Shown: one piece after another, positions 1 to 10,021 of the stretch
Numbering within the stretch: position 1 is the stretch's first letter
How the letters are laid out: the number at the start of each line of letters is the position of its first letter
Assembly: GCA_021822115.1 (NCBI GenBank)
Contig: JAJZSA010000017.1
Coordinates: 1 to 41,102, forward strand
Reading direction: 5' to 3'
Source of the DNA: Pseudomonadota bacterium
GTDB taxonomy: Bacteria > Pseudomonadota > Gammaproteobacteria > Burkholderiales > Gallionellaceae
DNA: 41,102 nt
Notes under the pieces: generated by a model
What the model was told of the DNA's origin: nothing
Database searches by the model: none
Seen by the model: the letters and a program-made list of their open reading frames with translations, nothing else
Program-made: the position numbers and the translations under genes

Positions 1-20
1 AACGAATTCAGGAGACATAA

Positions 21-1658
<1,638 letters not shown>

Positions 1659-1710
1659 TTGAACCCGCTGGGCGATGCGCTTGGCGCGTCGTTCGGTTCA
1701 ATGATGCTGC

Positions 1711-1743
1711 AAACGGACCCCGCCTCGTGCGGGGTCCGTTTTT
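1711..1743 (+). terminator. Rho-independent terminator of groEL
   Basis: A perfect 13-bp stem (1711-1723 with 1729-1741) encloses the five-base loop CTCGT and runs into a T tract at 1739-1743. It lies about 50 bases after the groEL stop and should separate the chaperonin operon from the receptor gene downstream. Confidence 0.93.
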
Positions 1744-1853
1744 ATGGGAACCGTTGTGTGACGAGAAGCTTGTGTAGAGGACGACCACGTTGCGATGCGG
1801 TCGACAAGACGGGATCTGCATGCGCGTTGCGAATGTGCGCCGACCTTGCATCC

Positions 1854-1882
1854 TTGGCTTTATCCGATAGTCCGGCTAAAGT
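1854..1882 (+). promoter_or_regulatory. Candidate sigma-70 promoter for the TonB receptor gene
   Basis: TTGGCT at 1854-1859 and TAAAGT at 1877-1882 are 17 bases apart and each match four of six consensus positions. They lie in the 250-base gap after the groEL terminator, about 110 bases before the receptor start. Nothing else in the gap (1744-1994) looks like a gene or known riboswitch. The match is modest. Confidence 0.3.
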
Positions 1883-1982
1883 GGTCGCCGGATGTCTATT
1901 GTGTCGCGGCTGGTGACAGTGCGACATCTCACGATGCGAGTTCTTGCGGCGGTGCGAAGATGGGGCGGCTTGGGGCCCCAAT

Positions 1983-1994
1983 AGGGGGAGGGGA
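1983..1994 (+). promoter_or_regulatory. Ribosome binding site that decides the receptor start
   Basis: A purine-rich AGGGGGAGGGGA run lies directly before the ATG at 1995. The longer frame that opens at 1944 has no such site and would place 17 polar residues before the signal peptide, so 1995 is preferred. Confidence 0.7.
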
Positions 1995-4127
1995 ATGCGT
2001 GCAGCCAAGTTGATCGACCAAGTCTGTCGGGTCGTGCGATTCACGATCTATCCGGCCGTGCTGTTTTCAACTGTTCCTGTTGCATTCGCGACCGGTCTGC
2101 TCGAAAGCGACTCGAACTTGAGCGAATTGTCACTTGAGCAGTTGGGGCAGGTTCAGTTCTATTCGGCCAGTCGCCGTTTGACCGCCATCGACATGGCACC
2201 TTCCATCGTCACGGTGGTGACCGATGCGGACATCAAACGCCGTGGCTACAAGACCTTGCATGAAGTCTTGGGCGACGTTCCCGGCTTCCACAATCTGACC
2301 GTTGCTGCCTGGGGCTTGCTCTCCAATCGCGGCCTGGTGGAAGACATCAACGCCAGCTATCTGTTTCTGGTCGATGGACATTCGATGGTGAACATCACCA
2401 CCATCGGACAGTATGAGGAATACCGTTTTCCGTTGTTGGCCAAAGTGAAACGTGTAGAGATCGTGCGCGGCCCGGGCTCCACTTTGTGGGGCAGCGACGC
2501 GAGCATGGCGGTGATCAACATCATCACCAAGGATGGCAATTCTGTTGATGATGAGCAAAGCGCATCCGGCAAAGTCGAGCTGGCCTACGACTATGAGGCT
2601 CGCCACAAGCGCAACGTGCTTGATCTGACCTACGGTAAAAGTTATGGCGCGGATCGCGATTTTTTGTTGACGGCAAATTACTCGGACAGCGATGCGCCCT
2701 GGACGGACGGGCATATCGCCGGCCCCAGCGGACCTTACCAGCCCAGCTTCATGTGGTTCCGCATGAATCAATGGGACTACAACCCCAGCCATGATGTATT
2801 TTTCAAATATCGCGATGGCGAGGTGACAGTGGAAGGCGGCGCAACAGAGATCGGATACATGCAGCCTTACTACACGCCCTTCGATGGAAGCAAAGTGGGG
2901 CTCGTCAGCAATGCCAGGAATTGGCTGGATATGCGCTATGCACCGCAACTCGACAATCAGTTCAAACTCGAAACCCGCTTGTTTGGCGATGCGTATCGCA
3001 GTACCGACAAGCAATGGCGCACAAGCGACAATGCACTCGTTCTGGACTATGTGCAAAAAGTGCATACCGTCGGCGTGGAGTCCATCCTCGATTACGAAGA
3101 CCGAGCGGTCAAGGCGCTGTTCGGCGTATTCGCGAATCATTCGACCTATCAGATGACGTTTGCGCCCCCCGCTTCGGGCACCGATGATAATTACGCGGTG
3201 TTCTCCGAGGGGACCTATTCCGGCTTCTCAAAGCTGAACCTCACGGCGGGCGCGCGTTGGGAACAGAACCGCGGCAGGACGCAGACGGAACATGTGCTGC
3301 CCCGCTTTGCCGCGATATACACCCTCGATCCGCAATGGTTCTTGAAGTACGCCTACAACACGGGGGTGGTGCGCTTCGGCGCGAATTTTTCCCGACAACC
3401 CGAACTCGTGGTGCAAACCGGAGGATTGGGGGATTTTTGGCGGACACATCAAGTCTCCCCCCAGAGAAGCAAGTCGCATGACATCCAGTTGAGCTATCGC
3501 TCCGATAAGACTTCCGGCGCAATCACCTTATATCGGCAGCAGGTCACTTCCATTCCCGCCTATATCGGCACGGCCGGTCCCGTGATCGGCCAGATCAATG
3601 GACTGCCGCTGTACTATGGCACGATGGGGTTCGCCAACTTTGAAACCTATGGCGTGGAGCTGGAGGCGAAGCATGTGGCGACTGACCGCCTGGCGCTGAA
3701 TGGTAATGTCGCCTATCAACACGGACGTTGGGATAAGCGGTATCCGTTCGGCGCGGCGGGCGGCTTCGATATCGTGACCAACACCCACCTTTCCACTTAC
3801 AGCCTGGAGCCTGTGGCAGTGCCGACCTACACCTGGAATCTGGGTGTCGATTACGATGTCACGTCCGCGCTGTTGCTCAATCTCCAGTATCGTGGCAATA
3901 CGCAAACCCATGTGAAAACCGTGACCAACCCGTCCGGCTTCGGAACCTGGGGGGCGATGCACTATGTGGACATCAACTTGAATTACACCAAGAGCAAATC
4001 GTTGGAGTTCACTCTTTATGTGAAGAATCTTTTCGATAACAGTCACCCCCTGCCGCATATCAATTCCGGCTATATCGACCAGTACATGCGCAGGCAGATC
4101 GGGGGAGGCGCCACAGTCAAATATTGA
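1995..4127 (+). CDS. TonB-dependent outer-membrane receptor
   Basis: Predicted 710-residue outer-membrane gated channel for energised uptake of a scarce ligand; the ligand cannot be read from sequence. A basic N-terminus and hydrophobic stretch ending VPVAFA form a signal peptide. The plug domain follows (about residues 50-190), with SIVTVVTDADIKRRGY, EVLGDVPGF, VDGHSMV, VEIVRGPGSTLWGSDA and INIITKDG, all typical plug elements. The rest reads as a 22-strand barrel, with a late YVKNLFDN motif and a terminal aromatic residue (Tyr), as usual for outer-membrane insertion. No long N-terminal signalling extension of the FecA type is seen. The next gene, 16 bases on, is a YfiR-domain histidine kinase and is probably cotranscribed, which suggests a receptor that also takes part in signalling. 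Confidence 0.93.
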   Translation: MRAAKLIDQVCRVVRFTIYPAVLFSTVPVAFATGLLESDSNLSELSLEQLGQVQFYSASRRLTAIDMAPSIVTVVTDADIKRRGYKTLHEVLGDVPGFHNLTVAAWGLLSNRGLVEDINASYLFLVDGHSMVNITTIGQYEEYRFPLLAKVKRVEIVRGPGSTLWGSDASMAVINIITKDGNSVDDEQSASGKVELAYDYEARHKRNVLDLTYGKSYGADRDFLLTANYSDSDAPWTDGHIAGPSGPYQPSFMWFRMNQWDYNPSHDVFFKYRDGEVTVEGGATEIGYMQPYYTPFDGSKVGLVSNARNWLDMRYAPQLDNQFKLETRLFGDAYRSTDKQWRTSDNALVLDYVQKVHTVGVESILDYEDRAVKALFGVFANHSTYQMTFAPPASGTDDNYAVFSEGTYSGFSKLNLTAGARWEQNRGRTQTEHVLPRFAAIYTLDPQWFLKYAYNTGVVRFGANFSRQPELVVQTGGLGDFWRTHQVSPQRSKSHDIQLSYRSDKTSGAITLYRQQVTSIPAYIGTAGPVIGQINGLPLYYGTMGFANFETYGVELEAKHVATDRLALNGNVAYQHGRWDKRYPFGAAGGFDIVTNTHLSTYSLEPVAVPTYTWNLGVDYDVTSALLLNLQYRGNTQTHVKTVTNPSGFGTWGAMHYVDINLNYTKSKSLEFTLYVKNLFDNSHPLPHINSGYIDQYMRRQIGGGATVKY

Positions 4128-4143
4128 GTGCCCCGGCATCATC

Positions 4144-6255
4144 ATGACGCGATTGATTCATTCCAGGCTATGGTTGCTTTTTCCGCTGCTTTTAGTTGCA
4201 ACTGGGGCACTCGCGGCCGCGCAAATATCGCGCTCCGAGATCGTCGCCGCTTATGTGTACCGTCTGGCCGAGCGCATCTACTGGCCCGGCGAGGACAAGA
4301 TCCAGGAATTCCGCATTCATGTCGTCGATGACAACGACGAGGTGAGCGACGGTCTGCGGGCCAGATTCCGCGGCAACAAACTGCACGACAAACCGTTCCG
4401 GGTGACGCGCTCGGCCAGCAAGGTGGTGCCGGAAGGTGTCCACGTTGTTTACATTGCCAAGAAATTCGCTTCGCTATATCCAGAGATATTCGCGCAGTTG
4501 GAGGGGCATCCGGTCCTGCTGATCTCGGACAACATGGGCGACCAGCGCATCGCCATGATCGACCTGCTGGAGACGGCGGACAGGCAGATACGCTTCGAGA
4601 TCAACAAGGCCAACATCATCAACCAGAACCTCGGCATCCAGCCGGACATCATTCTGCTCGGCGGCAGTGAGATCGATGTGGCCAGACTTTACAAGGAAGG
4701 GCAATCCACTCTGCGTGAACAGGTGGCCCTGCTCCGTAGCCAGAAAAAATTGGTCGCGGAGGAGCAGTCTCGCCTGCAACAGGCCACCGCCAAGGTGGAA
4801 CAGCAGCAGCGGTTGATCGAGCAGCAACAACAGCGAATCGCCGTTGAAGAAAAGCGTTTCGCGGAGCTGGAAGAATCCAGCAGAAAACAGCAGGCACTCA
4901 TCGATGAGCAGCTTGGCATCGTTGAGCGTGAGCGCGACAAATATCAGAAACTGATCGCCGCGATCCGACAGCGCGAGGCGGATCTGGCGCAACAGGAAAT
5001 CAAGATCAGGGAGCGGGCCGCCATCCTGAGCGAGCAGGATGAGAAGATCGAGCGGCAACAGCGCATCCTCGACGATCAATCGAAAACGATCACCGAGCAG
5101 CGACGCACGCTCTATGCACTGGCCGCCACCATCGTCATCGTGGTGTTGCTGACGCTACTGCTCTTGTTCAGCTATCGTCAAAAGAAGGCGGCCAATGCCC
5201 GGCTGATCGAGAAACAGGCCCAGCTGGAAGAGACGGCCCGGCAACTGGCTGCGGCAAAGGAAGTCGCCGATGCCGCCAATCAGGCCAAGAGCATGTTCCT
5301 CGCCAGCATGAGCCACGAGTTGCGCACGCCGCTGAACGGCATCCTGGGCTATACCCAGAGCCTGCTACGGGACGGCACGCTAGGCGAGAAACAGGCCGCC
5401 GGGCTGAATGTCATCCAGCACAGTGGAGAGCACTTGTTGTCGCTCATCAACGGCTTGCTCGATCAGGCAGCCATCGAGGCGGGCAAGTTCGAGCTTGTGG
5501 ACGGCGACATCGCCCTGTCTCCCTTCCTTGTGGGCATCATCGATATGATCCGTCTCCGCGCGGAGCAGAAGAACATCGGCTTTACTTGCGATGCGGCCGG
5601 CGATCTGCCAGCCATCGTGCGCGGCGACGAACAGCGCCTGCGCCAAGTGTTGATCAATTTGTTGGCGAACGCGGTCAAGTTCACAGATAGCGGAGAAGTG
5701 GTGTTGCGGGTGCGCCTGATCGCGCCCTCGCGTATCCGTTTCGAGGTTCAGGACAGCGGGGTCGGTATCCCTGCCGATCAATTGGAGAACATCTTCCAGC
5801 CATTCGCGCAGGCAGGAGAGCTTCGGCATCGAGTCGGAGGCAACGGCCTGGGCCTGTCCATCAGCCACAAGCTGGTGAAGCTGATGGGCGGAGACATCCA
5901 GGTCGAAAGTTGCCCCGGAGTGGGGAGTGTCTTCTCCTTCGAACTCGCCACCGGTGTCGTATCGCCCGGGACAGCGGGCTTCGATGCGGCCGCACTGGCG
6001 GCCAGGGCAGAAACGCGAGCGGTGCAGGTCGATCCATTGCTGCCTGCGCCGCCCAGCCAAGCGCTCGATGATCTGCATGCATTGGCTTTACGTGGCGATA
6101 TGCGGGATGTGGTGCAGCATGTGGATGCACTGGCCGAAGCGGACCCGTGTTATGCCCCCTTCGTTGCGCAAATGCGCCGGTTGGCACAAAACTTCCAGAC
6201 CAAGGCGCTATTGGGCTTGATCGAACAGTATCGGAACAGGTCCCATGAAGCGTGA
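4144..6255 (+). CDS. Membrane histidine kinase with periplasmic YfiR (DUF4154) domain and long coiled coil
   Basis: The 703-residue protein has, in order: a signal peptide (about 1-25); a YfiR/DUF4154 domain (about 28-178, with EIVAAYVYRLAERIYWP, VVYIAK, PVLLISD and FEINKANIINQNLGI); a Gln/Glu-rich coiled coil (about 182-322); one membrane span (about 323-343); a short linker helix; a HisKA domain with phospho-acceptor His391 in SMSHELRTPLNGILGY; and a HATPase domain with N box (NLLANAVKFTDSGEV), DSGVGIP and GNGLGLSIS. A helical tail of about 80 residues follows, without receiver domain or clear Hpt histidine. The signal peptide and single later span place YfiR and the coiled coil in the periplasm. 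No response regulator gene lies nearby. It is probably translated with the receptor gene upstream. The domain calls are firm; ligand and output are unknown. Confidence 0.92.
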   Translation: MTRLIHSRLWLLFPLLLVATGALAAAQISRSEIVAAYVYRLAERIYWPGEDKIQEFRIHVVDDNDEVSDGLRARFRGNKLHDKPFRVTRSASKVVPEGVHVVYIAKKFASLYPEIFAQLEGHPVLLISDNMGDQRIAMIDLLETADRQIRFEINKANIINQNLGIQPDIILLGGSEIDVARLYKEGQSTLREQVALLRSQKKLVAEEQSRLQQATAKVEQQQRLIEQQQQRIAVEEKRFAELEESSRKQQALIDEQLGIVERERDKYQKLIAAIRQREADLAQQEIKIRERAAILSEQDEKIERQQRILDDQSKTITEQRRTLYALAATIVIVVLLTLLLLFSYRQKKAANARLIEKQAQLEETARQLAAAKEVADAANQAKSMFLASMSHELRTPLNGILGYTQSLLRDGTLGEKQAAGLNVIQHSGEHLLSLINGLLDQAAIEAGKFELVDGDIALSPFLVGIIDMIRLRAEQKNIGFTCDAAGDLPAIVRGDEQRLRQVLINLLANAVKFTDSGEVVLRVRLIAPSRIRFEVQDSGVGIPADQLENIFQPFAQAGELRHRVGGNGLGLSISHKLVKLMGGDIQVESCPGVGSVFSFELATGVVSPGTAGFDAAALAARAETRAVQVDPLLPAPPSQALDDLHALALRGDMRDVVQHVDALAEADPCYAPFVAQMRRLAQNFQTKALLGLIEQYRNRSHEA

Positions 6256-6382
6256 GCGTTGCGCGTATCCCATCACGGGGCCATCGGAAGGGATGGGCCG
6301 GGCAGGTATGGCGTAATTGGGAAAGTAGAAAGAGTCCCCGTGCGAAGCAAGGTGGCCTGATTCCGGGCGGTGTTTTTTGTTG

Positions 6383-6411
6383 TTGCCCATCACGCCGCTT
6401 ATGGCTACAAT
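6383..6411 (+). promoter_or_regulatory. Sigma-70 promoter of tRNA-Phe
   Basis: TTGCCC at 6383-6388 and TACAAT at 6406-6411 (five of six) are separated by 17 bases, and a GC-only stretch follows the -10 box, as in promoters under stringent control. The tRNA begins about 47 bases downstream of the -10 box. The gap before it (6256-6382) shows no gene. Confidence 0.6.
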
Positions 6412-6457
6412 GCGCGCCTTCGTTTTCCCCGGCACCGTTCTGGACGGGTGAAAAAAC

Positions 6458-6533
6458 GGCTCGGTAGCTCAGTTGGTAGAGCAGCGGATTGAAAATCCGC
6501 GTGTCGGTGGTTCGATTCCGCCCCGAGCCACCA
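6458..6533 (+). tRNA. tRNA-Phe (anticodon GAA)
   Basis: A 76-base cloverleaf. The acceptor arm GGCTCGG (6458-6464) pairs with CCGAGCC (6523-6529). The D arm is TAGCTCAGTTGGTAGAGCA. The anticodon stem GCGGA/TCCGC holds anticodon GAA at 6491-6493, and the T loop reads GGTTCGATTCC. The discriminator A and a genomically encoded CCA occupy 6530-6533. I found no repeat of its 3' end downstream, so nothing suggests an integrated element at this tRNA. Confidence 0.98.
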
Positions 6534-6595
6534 GATTCGGCGTGCGACAGTACGCCTGGTGGTGAGAGATAACGATTCGCTCTCCACCAAATAAA

Positions 6596-6627
6596 AAAAG
6601 CCACCTTTGCGGTGGCTTTTGTTTTTT
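6596..6627. terminator. Bidirectional terminator between tRNA-Phe and metG
   Basis: AAAAGCCACC (6596-6605) pairs with GGTGGCTTTT (6611-6620) around TTTGC; six T follow at 6622-6627 on the plus strand and a run of A precedes the stem, giving a T tract on the minus strand. It can end both the tRNA transcript and metG, which stops at 6640 on the other strand. A second weaker hairpin with a one-base bulge lies at about 6559-6588. Confidence 0.9.
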
Positions 6628-6639
6628 CGGTCTTCTTGC

Positions 6640-8730
6640 TTACTTGATGCGCATCCCCGGCTGGGCACCGCTGTCCGGCGACAGGATGTACAGGCCGGGT
6701 TCGCTGCCGGAGGCGGCCAGCACCATGCCTTCGCTCATGCCGAACTTCATCTTGCGCGGTGCCAGGTTGGCGACCATCACGGTCAGGCGCCCTTTCAGCT
6801 GCTCGGGGGCGTAGGCGGACTTGATGCCGGCGAACACGTTGCGCGTCTTCTCTTCGCCGATGTCCAGCGTCAACTGGATGAGCTTGTCGGCGCCTTCCAC
6901 GTGCTGGGCGTCGACGATCTTCGCCACGCGCAGGTCTACCTTCATGAAATCGTCGATCGAGATGTACTCTGCGGAATCCTTGGTTGCTTCGGTCACGGCT
7001 TTCTTAGCCTCCTGTTGTTGATGTTCTGCGTGGCGCTGTTCGGATTGCACCTGCGGTTGGGGTTGTAGCGAGCCGCGGTTGGCGGCGACCATGGCTTCGA
7101 TCAGTTTTGGATCGAGGCGGGTGGCCAGATGCTGATAGGCGTTGATGCTGTGGCCGGCCGGCAATGCTTGCCATGCGCCATCCCAGGTCAGCGGCGCGAT
7201 GTTGAGGAAGGCTTCCACTTGGGCGGCCAGCTCCGGCAACACCGGCTTCAGGTACAGCGTCAGGTCGCGGAACAGCGTCATCGCCGTCGAGCACACCTCG
7301 TGCAATTCGGTTTCCTTGCCTTCCTGTTTGGCCATCGCCCACGGTGCTTTCTCGGCGATGTACTGGTTCGCCACATCGGCCAGGCGCATGATCTCGCGCA
7401 GGGCACGCGCATAGTCGCGCGCCTCATAGCTCTGGGCGATCTCGTTGCGCTCGAAAGCGGTCTTGAATTCGGCTGCCGCCGCCGCATCCACCCGGCCCAG
7501 CTTGCCGTCGAAACGCTTGCTGATGAAGCCGGCGCAGCGGCTGGCGATGTTGATGTATTTGCCGATCAGGTCGCTGTTCACCTTGGCCACGAAGTCTTCG
7601 AGGTTGAGGTCGAGGTCTTCCATGCTGCCGTTCAGTTTGGCTGCGTAGTAATAGCGCAGGTACTCGGGGTTCTGCACATGGTCGATATAGCTGCGTGCGG
7701 TGATGAAGGTGCCGCGCGATTTGCTCATCTTCTCGCCGTTCACGGTGAGGTAGCCGTGCGCGAACAGCTTGGTCGGCGTGCGATAGTCAGCGTGTTGCAG
7801 CATGGCCGGCCAGAACAGCGCGTGGAAGTAGAGGATGTCCTTGCCGATGAAGTGGTACAGCTCGGCGTCCGAACCCTGCTTCCAGTAAGCGTCGAAGTCG
7901 ATGCCGCGTTTGGCGCACAGTTGCTGGAAGCTGCCCATGTAGCCCACCGGTGCATCCAGCCACACATAGAAATATTTGCCTGGCGCATCGGGGATCTCGA
8001 AGCCGAAATAGGGCGCGTCGCGCGAGATGTCCCAGTCGGAGAGTTTGCGCTCGCCTTCCGCGCCCAGCCATTCCTGCATCTTGTTCGAGGCTTCGGTCTG
8101 CAAGGTGTCGCTCTTCGTCCACTGGCGCAGGAAAGCCTGGCAGCGCGGGTCGGAAAGCTTGAAGAAATAGTGGTCGGAGTTGCGAAGTTCGGGTTTGGCG
8201 CCGGACACCGCCGAGAATGGCTCGATCAGGTCGGTCGGCGCATAGGCCGCACCGCACACTTCGCAGTTGTCGCCGTACTGGTCCTTGGCGTGGCACTTGG
8301 GGCACTCGCCCTTGATGAAGCGGTCCGGCAGGAACATGTTCTTGACCGGGTCGAAATACTGCTGGATCGAGCGCACCTCGATCAGGCCGTTGGCCTTCAG
8401 CGTGCGGTAGATGCCTTGGGCGTAGGCCTTGGTCTCGGCCGAGTTGGTGGAGCCGAAGTTGTCGAAGGCGACATGGAAGGCGGCGAAGTCGTCGTAATGC
8501 TCCTGCCACACGCGGGCGATCAGTTGTTCGGGTGTCACGCCTTCCTTTTCGGCGCGCAGCATGATGGGGGTGCCGTGGGTGTCGTCGGCGCACACGTAAT
8601 GGCATTCGTGGCCGCGCATCTTCTGGAAGCGCACCCAGATGTCGGTCTGGATGTATTCGACCAGGTGACCGAGGTGGATGCTGCCGTTGGCATAAGGCAG
8701 GGCGGAGGTGACGAGTATCTTGCGGGTCAT
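6640..8730 (-). CDS. metG: Methionyl-tRNA synthetase
   Basis: Charges tRNA-Met with methionine in the cytosol. At 696 residues it is the long bacterial type. The class I HIGH-like motif [12 protein letters not shown] lies near the N-terminus, a four-cysteine zinc knuckle CPKC...CEVC near residues 140-158, and the KMSKS loop [11 protein letters not shown] near residue 331. A Gln/Glu/Ala-rich linker leads to a C-terminal EMAP-II-like tRNA-binding domain (about 590-696, with [11 protein letters not shown] and [13 protein letters not shown]) that mediates dimerisation in this type. It is divergent from dcd and alone on its strand. The ATG is preceded by AGGAAA. No anomaly. Confidence 0.98.
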   Translation of the reverse strand: MTRKILVTSALPYANGSIHLGHLVEYIQTDIWVRFQKMRGHECHYVCADDTHGTPIMLRAEKEGVTPEQLIARVWQEHYDDFAAFHVAFDNFGSTNSAETKAYAQGIYRTLKANGLIEVRSIQQYFDPVKNMFLPDRFIKGECPKCHAKDQYGDNCEVCGAAYAPTDLIEPFSAVSGAKPELRNSDHYFFKLSDPRCQAFLRQWTKSDTLQTEASNKMQEWLGAEGERKLSDWDISRDAPYFGFEIPDAPGKYFYVWLDAPVGYMGSFQQLCAKRGIDFDAYWKQGSDAELYHFIGKDILYFHALFWPAMLQHADYRTPTKLFAHGYLTVNGEKMSKSRGTFITARSYIDHVQNPEYLRYYYAAKLNGSMEDLDLNLEDFVAKVNSDLIGKYINIASRCAGFISKRFDGKLGRVDAAAAAEFKTAFERNEIAQSYEARDYARALREIMRLADVANQYIAEKAPWAMAKQEGKETELHEVCSTAMTLFRDLTLYLKPVLPELAAQVEAFLNIAPLTWDGAWQALPAGHSINAYQHLATRLDPKLIEAMVAANRGSLQPQPQVQSEQRHAEHQQQEAKKAVTEATKDSAEYISIDDFMKVDLRVAKIVDAQHVEGADKLIQLTLDIGEEKTRNVFAGIKSAYAPEQLKGRLTVMVANLAPRKMKFGMSEGMVLAASGSEPGLYILSPDSGAQPGMRIK

Positions 8731-8809
8731 GGGGTGTTTTTCCTGAAAAGTACCTGCGGAGGCATCGGCCGCGCATTTCGCACTTCAGGTGCGATTTATT
8801 GAGGGCGCG

Positions 8810-8818
8810 ATTGTAGCA
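8810..8818 (-). promoter_or_regulatory. Candidate extended -10 promoter of metG
   Basis: On the minus strand TGC directly precedes TACAAT (five of six), an extended -10 element, with no good -35 box at the usual distance. A GC-rich discriminator follows. It sits about 80 bases before the metG start in the divergent gap with dcd. A TAAAAT at 8846-8851 on the plus strand could be the dcd -10 box but lacks a -35 partner. Confidence 0.4.
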
Positions 8819-8883
8819 AAAGCCACGCAGCGCCGAGGAATTAGGTAAAATCGCGCCCGCAAAAACCCCCGCAAGGAAACGTG

Positions 8884-9450
8884 ATGAGCATCAAGTCAGA
8901 CAAGTGGATTCGTCGCATGGCCGAACAGACCGGCATGATCGACCCGTTCGAGCCCAATCAGGTGAAGGAAGTGAACGGCCAGAAGATCGTGTCCTACGGC
9001 ACTTCCAGCTACGGCTACGACATCCGCTGCTCGCGCGAATTCAAGCTGTTCACCAACATCAACAGCACCATCGTCGACCCCAAGAATTTCGACCCGAATT
9101 CCTTCGTGAGCGTCGAGGCCGACTACTGCGTCATCCCGCCCAATTCCTTCGCGCTGGCACGCACCGTGGAATATTTCCGCATCCCGCGCAACGTGCTGAC
9201 CGTGTGCTTGGGCAAATCCACCTATGCCCGCTGCGGCATCATCGTCAACGTCACCCCGTTCGAACCCGAGTGGGAAGGCTACGTGACGCTGGAGTTCTCC
9301 AACACCACTCCGTTGCCCGCCAAGATCTACGCCAACGAAGGCGTGGCGCAGGTGCTGTTCTTCGAGAGCGACGAAGTGTGCGAGACCTCGTACAAGGATC
9401 GCGGCGGCAAATATCAAGGGCAGGTCGGCGTCACCTTGCCCAAGACCTGA
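8884..9450 (+). CDS. dcd: dCTP deaminase
   Basis: Deaminates dCTP to dUTP, feeding dTTP synthesis through dUTPase. The 188-residue product matches the trimeric Dcd/dUTPase fold: [10 protein letters not shown] near the N-terminus, [10 protein letters not shown] with the Ser and Arg of the active site, and [19 protein letters not shown] carrying the catalytic Glu, then [12 protein letters not shown] at 8881 abuts this ATG, but the AAGGA site at 8873-8877 leaves six bases to 8884 and only three to 8881, and relatives begin MSIKSDKW, so 8884 is preferred. Left arm of an inverted repeat begins five bases after the stop. Confidence 0.97.
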   Translation: MSIKSDKWIRRMAEQTGMIDPFEPNQVKEVNGQKIVSYGTSSYGYDIRCSREFKLFTNINSTIVDPKNFDPNSFVSVEADYCVIPPNSFALARTVEYFRIPRNVLTVCLGKSTYARCGIIVNVTPFEPEWEGYVTLEFSNTTPLPAKIYANEGVAQVLFFESDEVCETSYKDRGGKYQGQVGVTLPKT

Positions 9451-9454
9451 TGCA

Positions 9455-9571
9455 CGTCATTCCGGCGCAGGCCGGAATCCAGTGTGTTCAGACAACATGC
9501 CTTTTAAGCTTTGTCCTTGCTGCGTAAGGTTATTTTTGATTGACTGGATTCCGGCCTGCGCCGGAATGACG
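9455..9571. repeat. Paired REP-like inverted repeat (29-bp arms)
   Basis: The arms 9455-9483 and 9543-9571 are exact reverse complements over 29 bases and enclose a 59-base AT-richer loop. Each arm is itself a dyad with the core ATTCCGGCGCAGGCCGGAAT. The two-level symmetry is that of paired extragenic palindromes; the ATTCC...GGAAT ends recall dispersed repeats such as neisserial dRS3. No ORF of note is in the loop. It may act as a terminator or RNA stabiliser for dcd. Confidence 0.85.
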
Positions 9572-9592
9572 GAATTTGGAGTTTCTGGCTAA

Positions 9593-9817
9593 GTGAAAAA
9601 GACAGCTGCACAAATCGTCTGGCGCTCACCCGAAGGCGAGGTGGTGGCCTGCTACGAGAAGAACAAGGTCATGCAGGAGAACCTGGCCGAGATCGGCCAG
9701 GTCTGCCGCGACGCCTTGGAAGACGCCGTGCTCATGGGGTGCGACGAGCACCAGTTCCGTGAAGTGCTGGCCGAGCTGGTCGCCAATCTGGCCAGCCCGT
9801 ACCCCCAGCAAAAATAA
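9593..9817 (+). CDS. Small uncharacterised protein (74 aa)
   Basis: A 74-residue acidic protein with a GTG start. It is predicted to be mostly helical and cytosolic, with no signal peptide, membrane span or recognised domain. Two cysteines occur in VVACYE and GQVCRDAL and a third in LMGCDEHQF. The composition (many Glu, Val, Leu, Ala) and full-length frame look like a genuine protein rather than a shadow, and no better frame competes for this stretch. The ribosome binding site is weak (GGAG about 11 bases upstream). It lies between the repeat and the decarboxylase locus. I do not recognise a function. Confidence 0.6.
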   Translation: MKKTAAQIVWRSPEGEVVACYEKNKVMQENLAEIGQVCRDALEDAVLMGCDEHQFREVLAELVANLASPYPQQK

Positions 9818-9887
9818 TTCACCAACCGCCGTCCGCTGTTCTGCGACAATCCGCGCAAATCAAACCGATTCCCTGAAGAGGAAAGCC

Positions 9888-10004
9888 ATGAAATTCAGTT
9901 TTAGCTCCGACATCACATTGGCCTGCGGCCAATATGAGTCTGCACTGAAGCTCAACATCGTATCGAAAGTCGCGGGCGCTCAAGGTCCGTTGGCTCGTTC
10001 ATAA
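9888..10004 (+). CDS. Possible 38-residue small protein or leader before the decarboxylase
   Basis: A short ORF starts at an ATG with a clear AGAGGAAAG site six or fewer bases upstream and ends in TAA, 17 bases before the decarboxylase ATG. The product starts MKFSFSSDITLACGQYESAL and ends GPLARS; it has no signal peptide and is not rich in arginine, lysine or ornithine codons, so a classic attenuator peptide is not evident. The good start signal and close coupling suggest translation with the decarboxylase. Function is unknown, and chance occurrence cannot be excluded. Confidence 0.45.
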   Translation: MKFSFSSDITLACGQYESALKLNIVSKVAGAQGPLARS

Positions 10005-10021
10005 TTTCTCAGGAGCAGAAC

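Noticed and set aside
6256..6382. Riboswitch or small RNA between the kinase gene and tRNA-Phe
   Set aside because: Only a weak five-pair stem before a T run is seen; no conserved riboswitch core is recognised.
6458..6640. tRNA-Phe as an integration site
   Set aside because: No integrase, no foreign-looking segment and no downstream copy of the tRNA 3' end; metG follows directly.
7129..8802. 557-codon open frame on the plus strand opposite metG
   Set aside because: It lies wholly against an unmistakable metG; its His/Val/Gly-rich product has no domain and is a codon-bias shadow.
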